Shown here: piece by piece, positions 24,194-31,128 of the stretch
Position numbering within the stretch: position 1 is the first letter of the stretch
How the letters are laid out: the number at the start of each line of letters is the position of its first letter
Assembly: GCA_022548915.1 (NCBI GenBank)
Contig: JAKZES010000008.1
Location: forward strand, 62,001-126,000
Length of the DNA stretch: 64,000 nucleotides
Direction of reading: 5' to 3'
From: Verrucomicrobiaceae bacterium E54
Lineage (GTDB): Bacteria; Verrucomicrobiota; Verrucomicrobiia; Verrucomicrobiales; Akkermansiaceae
Translations under genes and position numbers: made by a program
Notes under the pieces: model-generated
The model's input: the letters and a program-made list of their open reading frames with translations, nothing else
What the model was told of the DNA's origin: nothing
The model's database searches: none

Positions 24194-25060
24194 GTGCTTG
24201 CCGCCCTGAAATTCAGCGCCCTCGGCGACATCGCCTCGACCGTGCCCTACCTGCGGGCCATGGATCCGACGCCCTGCATCATCACCTCGCCGCTTGGAAA
24301 GGCCTACCTGCAGGATGAGTTCAGCGATTTCATCGTTCTCGACAAGACCTCGTTCAAGTCGCACGTCGACACGATCCTGGAGGTCAGGCGCCGCAAGTTC
24401 AGCGACATCGTCGACTTCCAGGGCAACAAGCGCTGCCGGCTCATCGGAAGGACCTCGGGAAGCCGGGTTCACGATGCCGTCACCCACTTCGTCCAGCGCA
24501 GCTCGCCCCCGCCCTACGTGGCCGACATCATCGACCGGGCCGTGGCGCAGCTCGACTGCAAGCCGAAGCAGCTCACCCACATCATCTTCAACGCCGGATC
24601 GAGTCCCCGCTGGACTTCCAAGCGACTGCCGGTTTCGAAATGGTGCGAGTTCGCCGCGATCCTCAACGAGCGCTTCGGCCTGCCGATCAAGCTCGTCGGC
24701 TCCGCCGAAGAGCGGCCCTACATCCAGACCATCGTCGATGCCTTGCCGGGCGACGCGGAGAACCTCGCCGGCGAGACGGGGTTTCCGGAGCTGAAGAAGG
24801 TCATCCGCGAGGCGACCCTGACGGTTTCGACCGACTCGGCCGCCCTCCATATTTCCAAGTCCGAGGGAACGCCGACCATCGGACTGTTTGGCGCGACCGC
24901 ATTGGGCGGCAAGATGCGCTTCCCGTGGACGGTCGGCATCTACGACCGCGTCCGCTTCCCGGACGGCAATCTGCCCATCGCCGACCCCGAACCGCGGGCC
25001 TACTACGATCACATCGACCTCCGGGAAGGCCTCGAGGCCCTGGAGAAATACCTGCCCTGA
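24194..25060 (+). CDS. Glycosyltransferase family 9 (heptosyltransferase-like)
   Basis: About 288 residues. The N-terminus LAALKFSALGDIASTVPYL is the GT9 acceptor-domain signature. The C-terminal ADP-heptose-binding half has FNAGSSPRWTSKRLPVSKW and STDSAALHISKSEGTPTIGLFG, typical of WaaC/WaaF/WaaQ proteins that extend the lipopolysaccharide inner core. GTG at 24194, 5 bp after the SDR stop, gives the family N-terminus. The rfaE2-type gene two positions downstream supports heptose metabolism. Acceptor unknown. Confidence 0.85.
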   Translation: MLAALKFSALGDIASTVPYLRAMDPTPCIITSPLGKAYLQDEFSDFIVLDKTSFKSHVDTILEVRRRKFSDIVDFQGNKRCRLIGRTSGSRVHDAVTHFVQRSSPPPYVADIIDRAVAQLDCKPKQLTHIIFNAGSSPRWTSKRLPVSKWCEFAAILNERFGLPIKLVGSAEERPYIQTIVDALPGDAENLAGETGFPELKKVIREATLTVSTDSAALHISKSEGTPTIGLFGATALGGKMRFPWTVGIYDRVRFPDGNLPIADPEPRAYYDHIDLREGLEALEKYLP

Positions 25061-25111
25061 GCCGCTGCCCGGCTTCCGGCTTTGTTCTTGCGCGGCCAGA
25101 GGCCGGAAAAG

Positions 25112-26143
25112 ATGGTGCCCCCCGTGACCGCCCCGACCCGTTCAAGCTCCTGGCTTTTCCCCGATCTGGGGCCGACGGCGGAAGACCTCGCCCTGAGAGC
25201 CCTCGCACAAACCTCGGACGGCCGCTTCCGTAGCGGGCAGAACGGGGTGCAAGCGGTGGCGGCCACCGGCGATGGAAAGGTGGAATTCGTCGGCCTGGCT
25301 GACTCCACCCTCGCGCACATCACCTCCTCCATGGGCTATCCGGCCTACTATCCGGTGCCCCCGCTCGGCGAACCCTCACCGGTGAAGGCGATCCTGATGG
25401 ATCTCGATGGCACCACGGTCCATAGCGAGGAGTTCTGGATCTGGATCATCCAGACCACCATCGCCCGACTCATCGGCGACGATGCCTTTGAGCTGGAGGA
25501 GGCGGACATCCCCTTCGTCTCGGGTCATTCCGTTTCCGAGCACCTCGGCCACTGCATCGCCAAATATTGCCCGGAGAAGTCACTTGCCGATGCCCGGCGC
25601 ATCTACTTCGAAACCACCGAGCAGGAAATGGAGGCCATCCTCGCCGGCCGCGGGCGTCCCGGCGCGTTCCAACCGGCACCGGGGATCAAGGAGTTCCTCC
25701 TCGAGCTGAAGGCGCGCGGTATCCGCATCGCGCTGGTGACTTCGGGCCTGTATGCGAAGGCCTACCCGGAGATCCTCGATGCTTTCTCCACCCTCGGACT
25801 TGGCGATCCGGAAGAGTTCTACGACTCGATCATCACCGCCGGCACCGCGGTGGGCCGGGGCAAGGCCGGAACGATGGGTGAGCTTTCACCGAAGCCGCAT
25901 CCGTGGCTCTACGCCGAGAGCCTGCGCGTCGGGCTCGGCATCGATTTCGTCGAACGGAGTTCGGTGATCGGCATCGAGGACAGCGGAGCCGGGGTGTGCG
26001 CCGTGCGCCTCAGCGGCATCCGGACCTTCGGACTCGCCCACGGCAACATCCGCGAATCCGGCACCGAAGGCCTGTGCCACGCGGTCGTCGAATCGTTTGA
26101 CGAGGTCCTCGGCTACATCGACAGCCGGGCCCGCACCGGATAG
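25112..26143 (+). CDS. HAD-superfamily hydrolase with an N-terminal extension
   Basis: About 343 residues. A HAD phosphatase domain begins at ~90: AILMDLDGTTVHSEEFW (motif I with both catalytic Asp), LVTSGLYAK (motif II), KPHPWLYAESL (motif III Lys) and GIEDSGAGVCAV (motif IV). The ~85 residues before it (LFPDLGPTAEDLALRAL ... VEFVGLADSTLAHI) match nothing I recognise. The ATG at 25112 follows GGAAAAG and is preferred; ATG 25331 would remove the extension. Between GT9 and rfaE2, a sugar-phosphate phosphatase role such as GmhB-like is possible, but GmhB is shorter and the sequence does not prove it. Confidence 0.75.
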   Translation: MVPPVTAPTRSSSWLFPDLGPTAEDLALRALAQTSDGRFRSGQNGVQAVAATGDGKVEFVGLADSTLAHITSSMGYPAYYPVPPLGEPSPVKAILMDLDGTTVHSEEFWIWIIQTTIARLIGDDAFELEEADIPFVSGHSVSEHLGHCIAKYCPEKSLADARRIYFETTEQEMEAILAGRGRPGAFQPAPGIKEFLLELKARGIRIALVTSGLYAKAYPEILDAFSTLGLGDPEEFYDSIITAGTAVGRGKAGTMGELSPKPHPWLYAESLRVGLGIDFVERSSVIGIEDSGAGVCAVRLSGIRTFGLAHGNIRESGTEGLCHAVVESFDEVLGYIDSRARTG

Positions 26144-26161
26144 ACTCCGCCCCCACCCATC

Positions 26162-26647
26162 ATGTCCACCACGGGAAAACTCAAACCTTGGGATGAAGCC
26201 GCCTCCATGCTCAAGGCGTGGAAGGATGACGGCATGACCGTCGTCTTCACCAACGGCTGCTTCGACGTCCTGCACGCCGGCCACGTCGACTACCTCGAAG
26301 CCTCCCGCAAGCTCGGCGACAAGCTCGTGCTCGGCCTCAACTCGGATGCCTCCGTGCAGCGACTCAAGGGCGAGTCCCGTCCCATCTGCGACGAACCGGC
26401 CCGGGCCCGCCTGCTGTGTGCCCTCGAATGCATCGACCTGGTCGTCGTTTTCGACCAGGACACGCCCACCGAGCTCATCGCCGCACTGCGGCCGAACATT
26501 CTCGTCAAGGGGGCGGACTGGGAAGGCAAGCAACTGCCCGGCAGCGAGCTGGTCGACAAGGTCGAGTTCATGCCCTTCCTCGAAGGATGGAGCACCACCA
26601 ACGTCGTCGACCGCATCCGCGAGTTGATCGAACAAGGCCACCTCTAA
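26162..26647 (+). CDS. rfaE2: D-glycero-beta-D-manno-heptose 1-phosphate adenylyltransferase
   Basis: This 161-residue stand-alone nucleotidyltransferase has TVVFTNGCFDVLHAGHVDYL (HxGH motif) near residue 26, LNSDASVQRLKG, DTPTELIAALRPNILVKGADW and the C-terminal GWSTTNVVDRI signature specific to the HldE C-terminal/RfaE2 domain. It makes ADP-heptose for lipopolysaccharide core. The kinase half (RfaE1) is not in the window. Twelve bases separate it from plsY. Confidence 0.93.
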   Translation: MSTTGKLKPWDEAASMLKAWKDDGMTVVFTNGCFDVLHAGHVDYLEASRKLGDKLVLGLNSDASVQRLKGESRPICDEPARARLLCALECIDLVVVFDQDTPTELIAALRPNILVKGADWEGKQLPGSELVDKVEFMPFLEGWSTTNVVDRIRELIEQGHL

Positions 26648-26659
26648 CCGCGATCGACC

Positions 26660-27376
26660 ATGACGCTCTGGCTCTGCCCCCTCTTCGCCTTCCTGCTCGG
26701 ATCGATTCCCTTCGGCCTGATCATCGCCCGCATGAAGGGCATCGACATCCGTGCCCACGGCTCCGGCAACATCGGGGCGACCAACGTGCTGCGGGTCGTC
26801 GGCAAGCAGTACGGCATCACCTGCCTGATCCTCGATCTGCTCAAGGGACTGATCCCCACCCTGCTCGGCATCAGCCTCATCCGCTTCGTCGATGCCTCCG
26901 GCCAACTCAACGGCAACCCGATGGCGATTGCTTCGCTTGAAACCCACGCCCACGTCTTCCCCGCCGCGAGCCAGTGGAAGGCGCAGACGCTGCAGGTGCT
27001 CACCGGCCTGCTCGCCATCCTCGGCCACAACTATTCCCCTTGGGTCGGCTTCAAGGGCGGCAAGGGCATCGCCACCTCCGCCGGCGTCCTGATCGCCCTG
27101 ATGCCCTTCGCGGTCATCCTTCTGGTGGTGGTGTGGCTCGTGACCTTCTTCCTCACCCGCTACGTTTCGCTCGCCTCGATCGTCGCCGCCGCGGCGATCA
27201 CACCGCTCATGCTCTACGGTTCCTGGCACCACGGAAAACTCCAGGACGGCACCTGGAACAAGCCGCTTTTCGCATTCACGCTTCTCATCTCCGTTCTCGC
27301 CATCTGGAAGCACCGCACTAACATCCAACGACTCCGCGAAGGGACCGAACACCGCTTCGAACGCAGGAAGAAGTAA
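26660..27376 (+). CDS. plsY: Glycerol-3-phosphate acyltransferase PlsY
   Basis: A 238-residue polytopic membrane protein with the PlsY motifs: LLGSIPFGLIIAR and HGSGNIGATNVLRVVGK (motif 1), a loop with LGHNYSPWVGFKGGKGIATSAGVL (motif 2, glycine-rich), and the basic C-terminus HRTNIQRLREGTEHRF. It transfers acyl from acyl-phosphate to glycerol-3-phosphate, the first step of phospholipid synthesis. A ~45-residue loop with MAIASLETHAHVFP around 95-120 makes it slightly longer than usual. gpsA, which supplies the substrate, follows. Confidence 0.96.
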   Translation: MTLWLCPLFAFLLGSIPFGLIIARMKGIDIRAHGSGNIGATNVLRVVGKQYGITCLILDLLKGLIPTLLGISLIRFVDASGQLNGNPMAIASLETHAHVFPAASQWKAQTLQVLTGLLAILGHNYSPWVGFKGGKGIATSAGVLIALMPFAVILLVVVWLVTFFLTRYVSLASIVAAAAITPLMLYGSWHHGKLQDGTWNKPLFAFTLLISVLAIWKHRTNIQRLREGTEHRFERRKK

Positions 27377-27411
27377 GGTCCGTGCCCTCGTTGTCAGCCC
27401 TTTTCCCCAAC

Positions 27412-28413
27412 ATGACTTTCCAAAAAGCCGCCATTCTCGGAGCCGGGTCGCTCGGCACCTCCCTCGCCAAACTGCTCGCGCCCAAGCTCGATCCGGTCCT
27501 GCTGGTGTCGGTGGAGGCCGACGTCGTCGAGGGCATCAACCGCGACCACCGGAACCCGAAATACCTGACCGACATCGAGCTGCCACACAACATCCGCGCC
27601 ACCGGTGACCCGCGCGAGGCGCTCGACCAACCACTCGTCATCTTCGCGGTGCCCACCAGCGCCATCCGACCGGTCGCCGAGGAACTCGCCGGACTCGGCC
27701 TGCCCGCCACCACCCCGCTGCTTTCCTGCGCCAAGGGCATCGAACGCAACACCGGCGAACGGATGAGCGAAATCCTGCGCGACGTGTTTGCCGAAAATCC
27801 GATCGGCATCCTGACCGGGCCGAACCACGCCGAGGAAATCGCCAAGGAGCTCATTACCTGCGCGGTCGTCGCTTCCGAGGACGAAGCGCTGGCCAAATCG
27901 CTGCAGGATCTCTTCACGCTGCCTCATTTCCGCACCTACACCACCCACGACGTCGCCGGCATCGAGCTCGGCGGCGCGGTCAAGAACGTCTACGCGCTGG
28001 CTGCCGGCATGGCCCACGGCATCGGCGCTGGCGACAATGCGGTGGCCGCGCTGGTCACCCGCGCGTTGGCCGAGATGGTCCGCATCGGCACCGCGCTCGG
28101 CGGCGAAAAGGAGACCTTCGCCGGGCTTTCGGGCGTCGGCGACCTGATCGTGACCTGTTTCTCGGAGCACTCGCGCAACCACCGCGTCGGCCACGCGATC
28201 GGTTCCGGCAAGACGCTCAAGGAAGCCGTCGACTCACTGGGCATGGTGGCCGAGGGCGTGCCCAACACCCTGTCGATCCACGAGGCCGCCCGCAAGGCGG
28301 GGGTGCGCACGCCCATCCTCGACAGCGTCTACGCCGTGCTCTACGAGGACAAGCCGGCGGCCGAGGCGATGCGCGAGTTGCTGCAGCGCGATCCCCGTCC
28401 CGAGGTGGAATAG
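27412..28413 (+). CDS. gpsA: NAD(P)-dependent glycerol-3-phosphate dehydrogenase
   Basis: The 333-residue protein shows AAILGAGSLGTSLAKLL (Rossmann loop), FAVPTSAIRPVAEEL, SCAKGIE, LTGPNHAEEIA, and AGIELGGAVKNVYALAAGMAHGIGAGDN containing the catalytic Lys. It reduces dihydroxyacetone phosphate to sn-glycerol-3-phosphate for PlsY. ATG 27412 gives the family N-terminus; a GTG 30 bp upstream is in frame but adds unrelated residues. Confidence 0.97.
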   Translation: MTFQKAAILGAGSLGTSLAKLLAPKLDPVLLVSVEADVVEGINRDHRNPKYLTDIELPHNIRATGDPREALDQPLVIFAVPTSAIRPVAEELAGLGLPATTPLLSCAKGIERNTGERMSEILRDVFAENPIGILTGPNHAEEIAKELITCAVVASEDEALAKSLQDLFTLPHFRTYTTHDVAGIELGGAVKNVYALAAGMAHGIGAGDNAVAALVTRALAEMVRIGTALGGEKETFAGLSGVGDLIVTCFSEHSRNHRVGHAIGSGKTLKEAVDSLGMVAEGVPNTLSIHEAARKAGVRTPILDSVYAVLYEDKPAAEAMRELLQRDPRPEVE

Positions 28414-28440
28414 AAGGCGGGACTCCCCGTCCAGCCACCG

Positions 28441-28460
28441 GACGAGCGAGGGCGCTCGTC
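28441..28460. terminator. 8-bp perfect hairpin after gpsA
   Basis: GACGAGCG-AGGG-CGCTCGTC, 28 bp beyond the gpsA stop. No T-run follows, so it is either a weak or Rho-assisted end, or a processing/stability hairpin before the next gene. Confidence 0.4.
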
Positions 28461-28515
28461 TCCACGCTTTTCCCTCGGCAATCCGCACAATCCCCCCTAG
28501 ATCTCCCGCGCCCTC

Positions 28516-29142
28516 ATGGACGCCCTCCCGAAAGCCGACCTGGAAAAGAAAGACGGCATCATCCGCCGCCTCTACAACTGGACCGTCTCGTGGGCGGACA
28601 AGCCCAGCGGTGCCTGGGCCCTGTTCCTCATCGCCTTCGCCGAGTCGTCCTTCTTTCCCATCCCCCCCGACGTCCTGCTGCTCGCCCTGTGCTTCGGCGC
28701 GCGCGAGAAGTGGTTCAAGTATGCGGCCATCTGCACCGCCGGCTCGGTCCTCGGCGGCATCGCCGGTTGGTACATCGGCTGGGGCCTGCGCGAACCGGTG
28801 GCGATTCCGCTGCTGAACCTCTTCGACAGCGGTGGCGAAACCCGCGAGCAGATCGAGATGTGGTACGACGAATACGGTTTCTGGGGCATCCTCCTCGCCG
28901 CCATCACGCCCATCCCCTACAAGGTCTTCACCGTCTTCTCGGGCATGATGAACTACAGCCTGCCGGTGCTGATCGGCGCCTCGGTGATCGGCCGCGGCTT
29001 TCGCTTCATCGTGGTCGCCGCCGTCGTCCGCTACTTCGGGCAGCGCTTCCGCCCCTTCATCGAGAAGAACCTGGAATGGTGCTTCGTCGCCTTCGGCATC
29101 CTCCTCGTCGGCGGGATCGTGGCGCTCAAGCTGCTGCGCTGA
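28516..29142 (+). CDS. YqaA/DedA-type VTT-domain membrane protein
   Basis: A 208-residue protein with ~5 hydrophobic helices. FFPIPPDVLLLALCFG near residue 46 and LAAITPIPYKVFTVFSGMM near 133 are the paired half-helix/re-entrant motifs of the VTT/DedA superfamily, and the short form matches YqaA. DedA-family proteins are implicated in lipid-carrier recycling or lipid scrambling, which would suit its position after plsY-gpsA. Activity of YqaA itself is not established. Confidence 0.85.
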   Translation: MDALPKADLEKKDGIIRRLYNWTVSWADKPSGAWALFLIAFAESSFFPIPPDVLLLALCFGAREKWFKYAAICTAGSVLGGIAGWYIGWGLREPVAIPLLNLFDSGGETREQIEMWYDEYGFWGILLAAITPIPYKVFTVFSGMMNYSLPVLIGASVIGRGFRFIVVAAVVRYFGQRFRPFIEKNLEWCFVAFGILLVGGIVALKLLR

Positions 29143-29146
29143 ATCA

Positions 29147-29214
29147 GGAGCGCGGCTTTGCAAGCCGCTTCATCTGCCGAGCGCGAGTTCAAGCGGCTTG
29201 CAAAGCCGCACTCC
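29147..29214. terminator. Large inverted repeat between convergent genes
   Basis: Arms at 29147-29170 and 29191-29214 are reverse complements over 24 bp with one mismatch (core GCGGCTTTGCAAGCCGCTT), with a 20-bp loop. It lies exactly between the convergent yqaA-like and lolA-like genes and is a plausible bidirectional transcript end, or a REP-type element. Confidence 0.6.
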
Positions 29215-29221
29215 CCACCGG

Positions 29222-29923
29222 TCAGCGCTCGCCCGGCACCACGCGCCTGGGTCGATCGAAGCTGAGCTTGCTGCGACTCGCCGTCCGGTCGCCGTTCATC
29301 GTCGAGACATCCATCTCCTTGAGTGTGTAGCCATCACCGACCTTCTGGACCTCCCTCACCTCGAAACGCTTGAGCCGCTTGCCGCTGCGGTCGAATCCCT
29401 CGATCTTCATGAAGGCACCCGAGTCCTTGTGGATCCACACGTAGATGGCCGCGTAGGCACCCTTGTTGCCGGGATTGTTGACGCGGATCTTCCAGCAATC
29501 GTTGCGGCTCACCCGCTCGTCGCCCTCCAGCTTGGGATTTGGCCAGTAGAGGAAACGGAAGGCAAGATCCTCGTAGGTCAGGTCCGTTCCGGCGATCGAT
29601 TCCTCGAGTTGACCGGCGGGAAAAGCCCGCTGCTTGCCGTCGACGATCTCGAACAGATCGAACTGATCGTCGCCGAGTCGCATGTGGAAGCGCTTCCGGC
29701 CCTCACCGGTGGTGAACTGGATGTTCTCACCCCGCAGGAACAGCGAAATCGGCAACTTGGTGCGTCCCTTGCTGATTTCCCCATGCAGATCGCTTTGCTG
29801 CAGCGTCGCCGCAATCCGCGCCCGCTCCATCAACTGCCCGGCGTCCTGACCCCAGGCGGGGGCGGTCATCAGACCCACCGCCGCCATCCTCAAAATCCAT
29901 GATTTCATCATCTGCATGACCAT
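29222..29923 (-). CDS. LolA-like outer-membrane lipoprotein-sorting protein
   Basis: About 233 residues with a signal peptide (ILRMAAVGLMTAPAWGQD). The mature part fits the LolA-like/outer-membrane lipoprotein-sorting fold: short beta strands such as ISLFLRGENIQFTTGEG, LAFRFLYWPNP, and YVWIHKDSGAFMKIEGFDRSG. It would act in the periplasm as a lipid or lipoprotein carrier; whether it is the true LolA is uncertain. The ATG at 29923 is chosen because GGAGGGGAA lies 7-15 bases upstream, a clear ribosome site; further in-frame ATGs follow at 29917, 29911 and 29908. Confidence 0.7.
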   Translation of the reverse strand: MVMQMMKSWILRMAAVGLMTAPAWGQDAGQLMERARIAATLQQSDLHGEISKGRTKLPISLFLRGENIQFTTGEGRKRFHMRLGDDQFDLFEIVDGKQRAFPAGQLEESIAGTDLTYEDLAFRFLYWPNPKLEGDERVSRNDCWKIRVNNPGNKGAYAAIYVWIHKDSGAFMKIEGFDRSGKRLKRFEVREVQKVGDGYTLKEMDVSTMNGDRTASRSKLSFDRPRRVVPGER

Positions 29924-30081
29924 CGCTTGTTCCCCTCCGACGCGCAAGCCCGCCCCGCTGTTCAAAAAATCGGAGGGAATCCGGCGGCAAATTGCCTCAT
30001 TTTTTGTATTGGAGCTTGCCGGGAAACGAGCGGCTCCGTTGGATTCTCCACGACGCTTTCGTCTGATTCCCCACGACCCCC

Positions 30082-31074
30082 ATGAGTCTCCGCACCCAGC
30101 TCTCGGACCTGCTACCTTCGCTCCTGCCCAACAATCCGTCGGAGGCGATCAAAGGAACCGAGCTGATCCGCCTGGTCCGACTGCAACTCACGGGCAACTA
30201 CTCGGATGCCTCGCTGCGCTACCACTTTTCGATCATGTCCTGCGACCCGGCCTCGCCGATCGCCAAGGTCGAGAAGGGTCAGGGCTACTACCGCCGCACC
30301 GCCCCCGTGCCGGCACTCTCCGGAGCCCAGGAACTCGTCGCACTCAGCCAGGGCAGGCTCGAAGACCTCAGCGACAACCGCGAGGCCGTCGACCACGCCC
30401 TGGAGCGGGTCAAAAAATTCCGCGCCATCGTGCGCCGCTACAATGAGGTCAACGGGCACTTCCCCTTCGAATTTCGCAATGCCTTCACCTCCGGCTCCCC
30501 GCTCGGCAACCTGTGGAAGTTCCCCGAGATGGTCGTGGTCGACTGGCAGACCGGCGACGAGGAATCCGATGCCGAAATGGCGCTCGACGCCCGCATGCTG
30601 GCCCTCAAGCAGCGGCTGGGCCTGCCCCCCTTCCGCATCTGCTCCACCCGGCTCCGCATCCAGGCCTCGCTCCACGGCTTCCGTGAGGACTTTTTCCATG
30701 CCCTGTCGTCGGCCATGTGGACCCAGGGAGGCGACCTGATCTACGCCACCCCGATCGAGGACGAGGCCCTGGCCGACGGGTTGCGGGCGCTCAACGCCGC
30801 CTTCGGCGTCGGCGTCAGCTCCTTCGGCATCACCATCGAGGTCCTCGACGATCTCCCGCGGGCCGCCAACATCCTCAACGCCCACCCCAAGGAGACCGAG
30901 GCGCTGATGGAACGGCTCAACTTCGACCGGATCGCCGCCCCGCGCTACCGCGACCACATCGACTGGTCGGCGCTGGACTCCCTGCGCCGCGAAAGCGACG
31001 AGGCCGCCGCGCTCATCGAGTGGCTCACCGGCTGCATCGAGTCCGGCAGCGCCTCCCATTACTCTCCAAAGTAG
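30082..31074 (+). CDS. Uncharacterised protein with a putative N-terminal winged helix
   Basis: A 330-residue soluble protein that I do not recognise. Residues ~1-72 (SDLLPSLLPNNPSEAIKGTE ... KGQGYYRR) look like a winged-helix unit. Residues 120-160 (FPFEFRNAF...WKFPEMVVVDW) and 230-260 alternate strands and helices in a way that could fit a nuclease-like core, but no catalytic motif is firm. It has no signal peptide or membrane segment. It is transcribed on its own, divergently from the lolA-like gene across a 158-bp AT-richer gap, and an 8-bp stem terminator-like hairpin follows at 31079-31107. Confidence 0.6.
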   Translation: MSLRTQLSDLLPSLLPNNPSEAIKGTELIRLVRLQLTGNYSDASLRYHFSIMSCDPASPIAKVEKGQGYYRRTAPVPALSGAQELVALSQGRLEDLSDNREAVDHALERVKKFRAIVRRYNEVNGHFPFEFRNAFTSGSPLGNLWKFPEMVVVDWQTGDEESDAEMALDARMLALKQRLGLPPFRICSTRLRIQASLHGFREDFFHALSSAMWTQGGDLIYATPIEDEALADGLRALNAAFGVGVSSFGITIEVLDDLPRAANILNAHPKETEALMERLNFDRIAAPRYRDHIDWSALDSLRRESDEAAALIEWLTGCIESGSASHYSPK

Positions 31075-31078
31075 TCGA

Positions 31079-31107
31079 GGCCCCGCCTTGCCCTTGGACG
31101 CGGGGCC
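31079..31107. terminator. GC-rich hairpin before purL
   Basis: GGCCCCGC (31079-31086) pairs with GCGGGGCC (31100-31107) over a 13-nt loop in the gap between the unknown gene and purL. No T-run follows. Likely a transcript end or RNA-stability element. Confidence 0.4.
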
Positions 31108-31128
31108 GCTACGCTCTCCGACTTTCCG

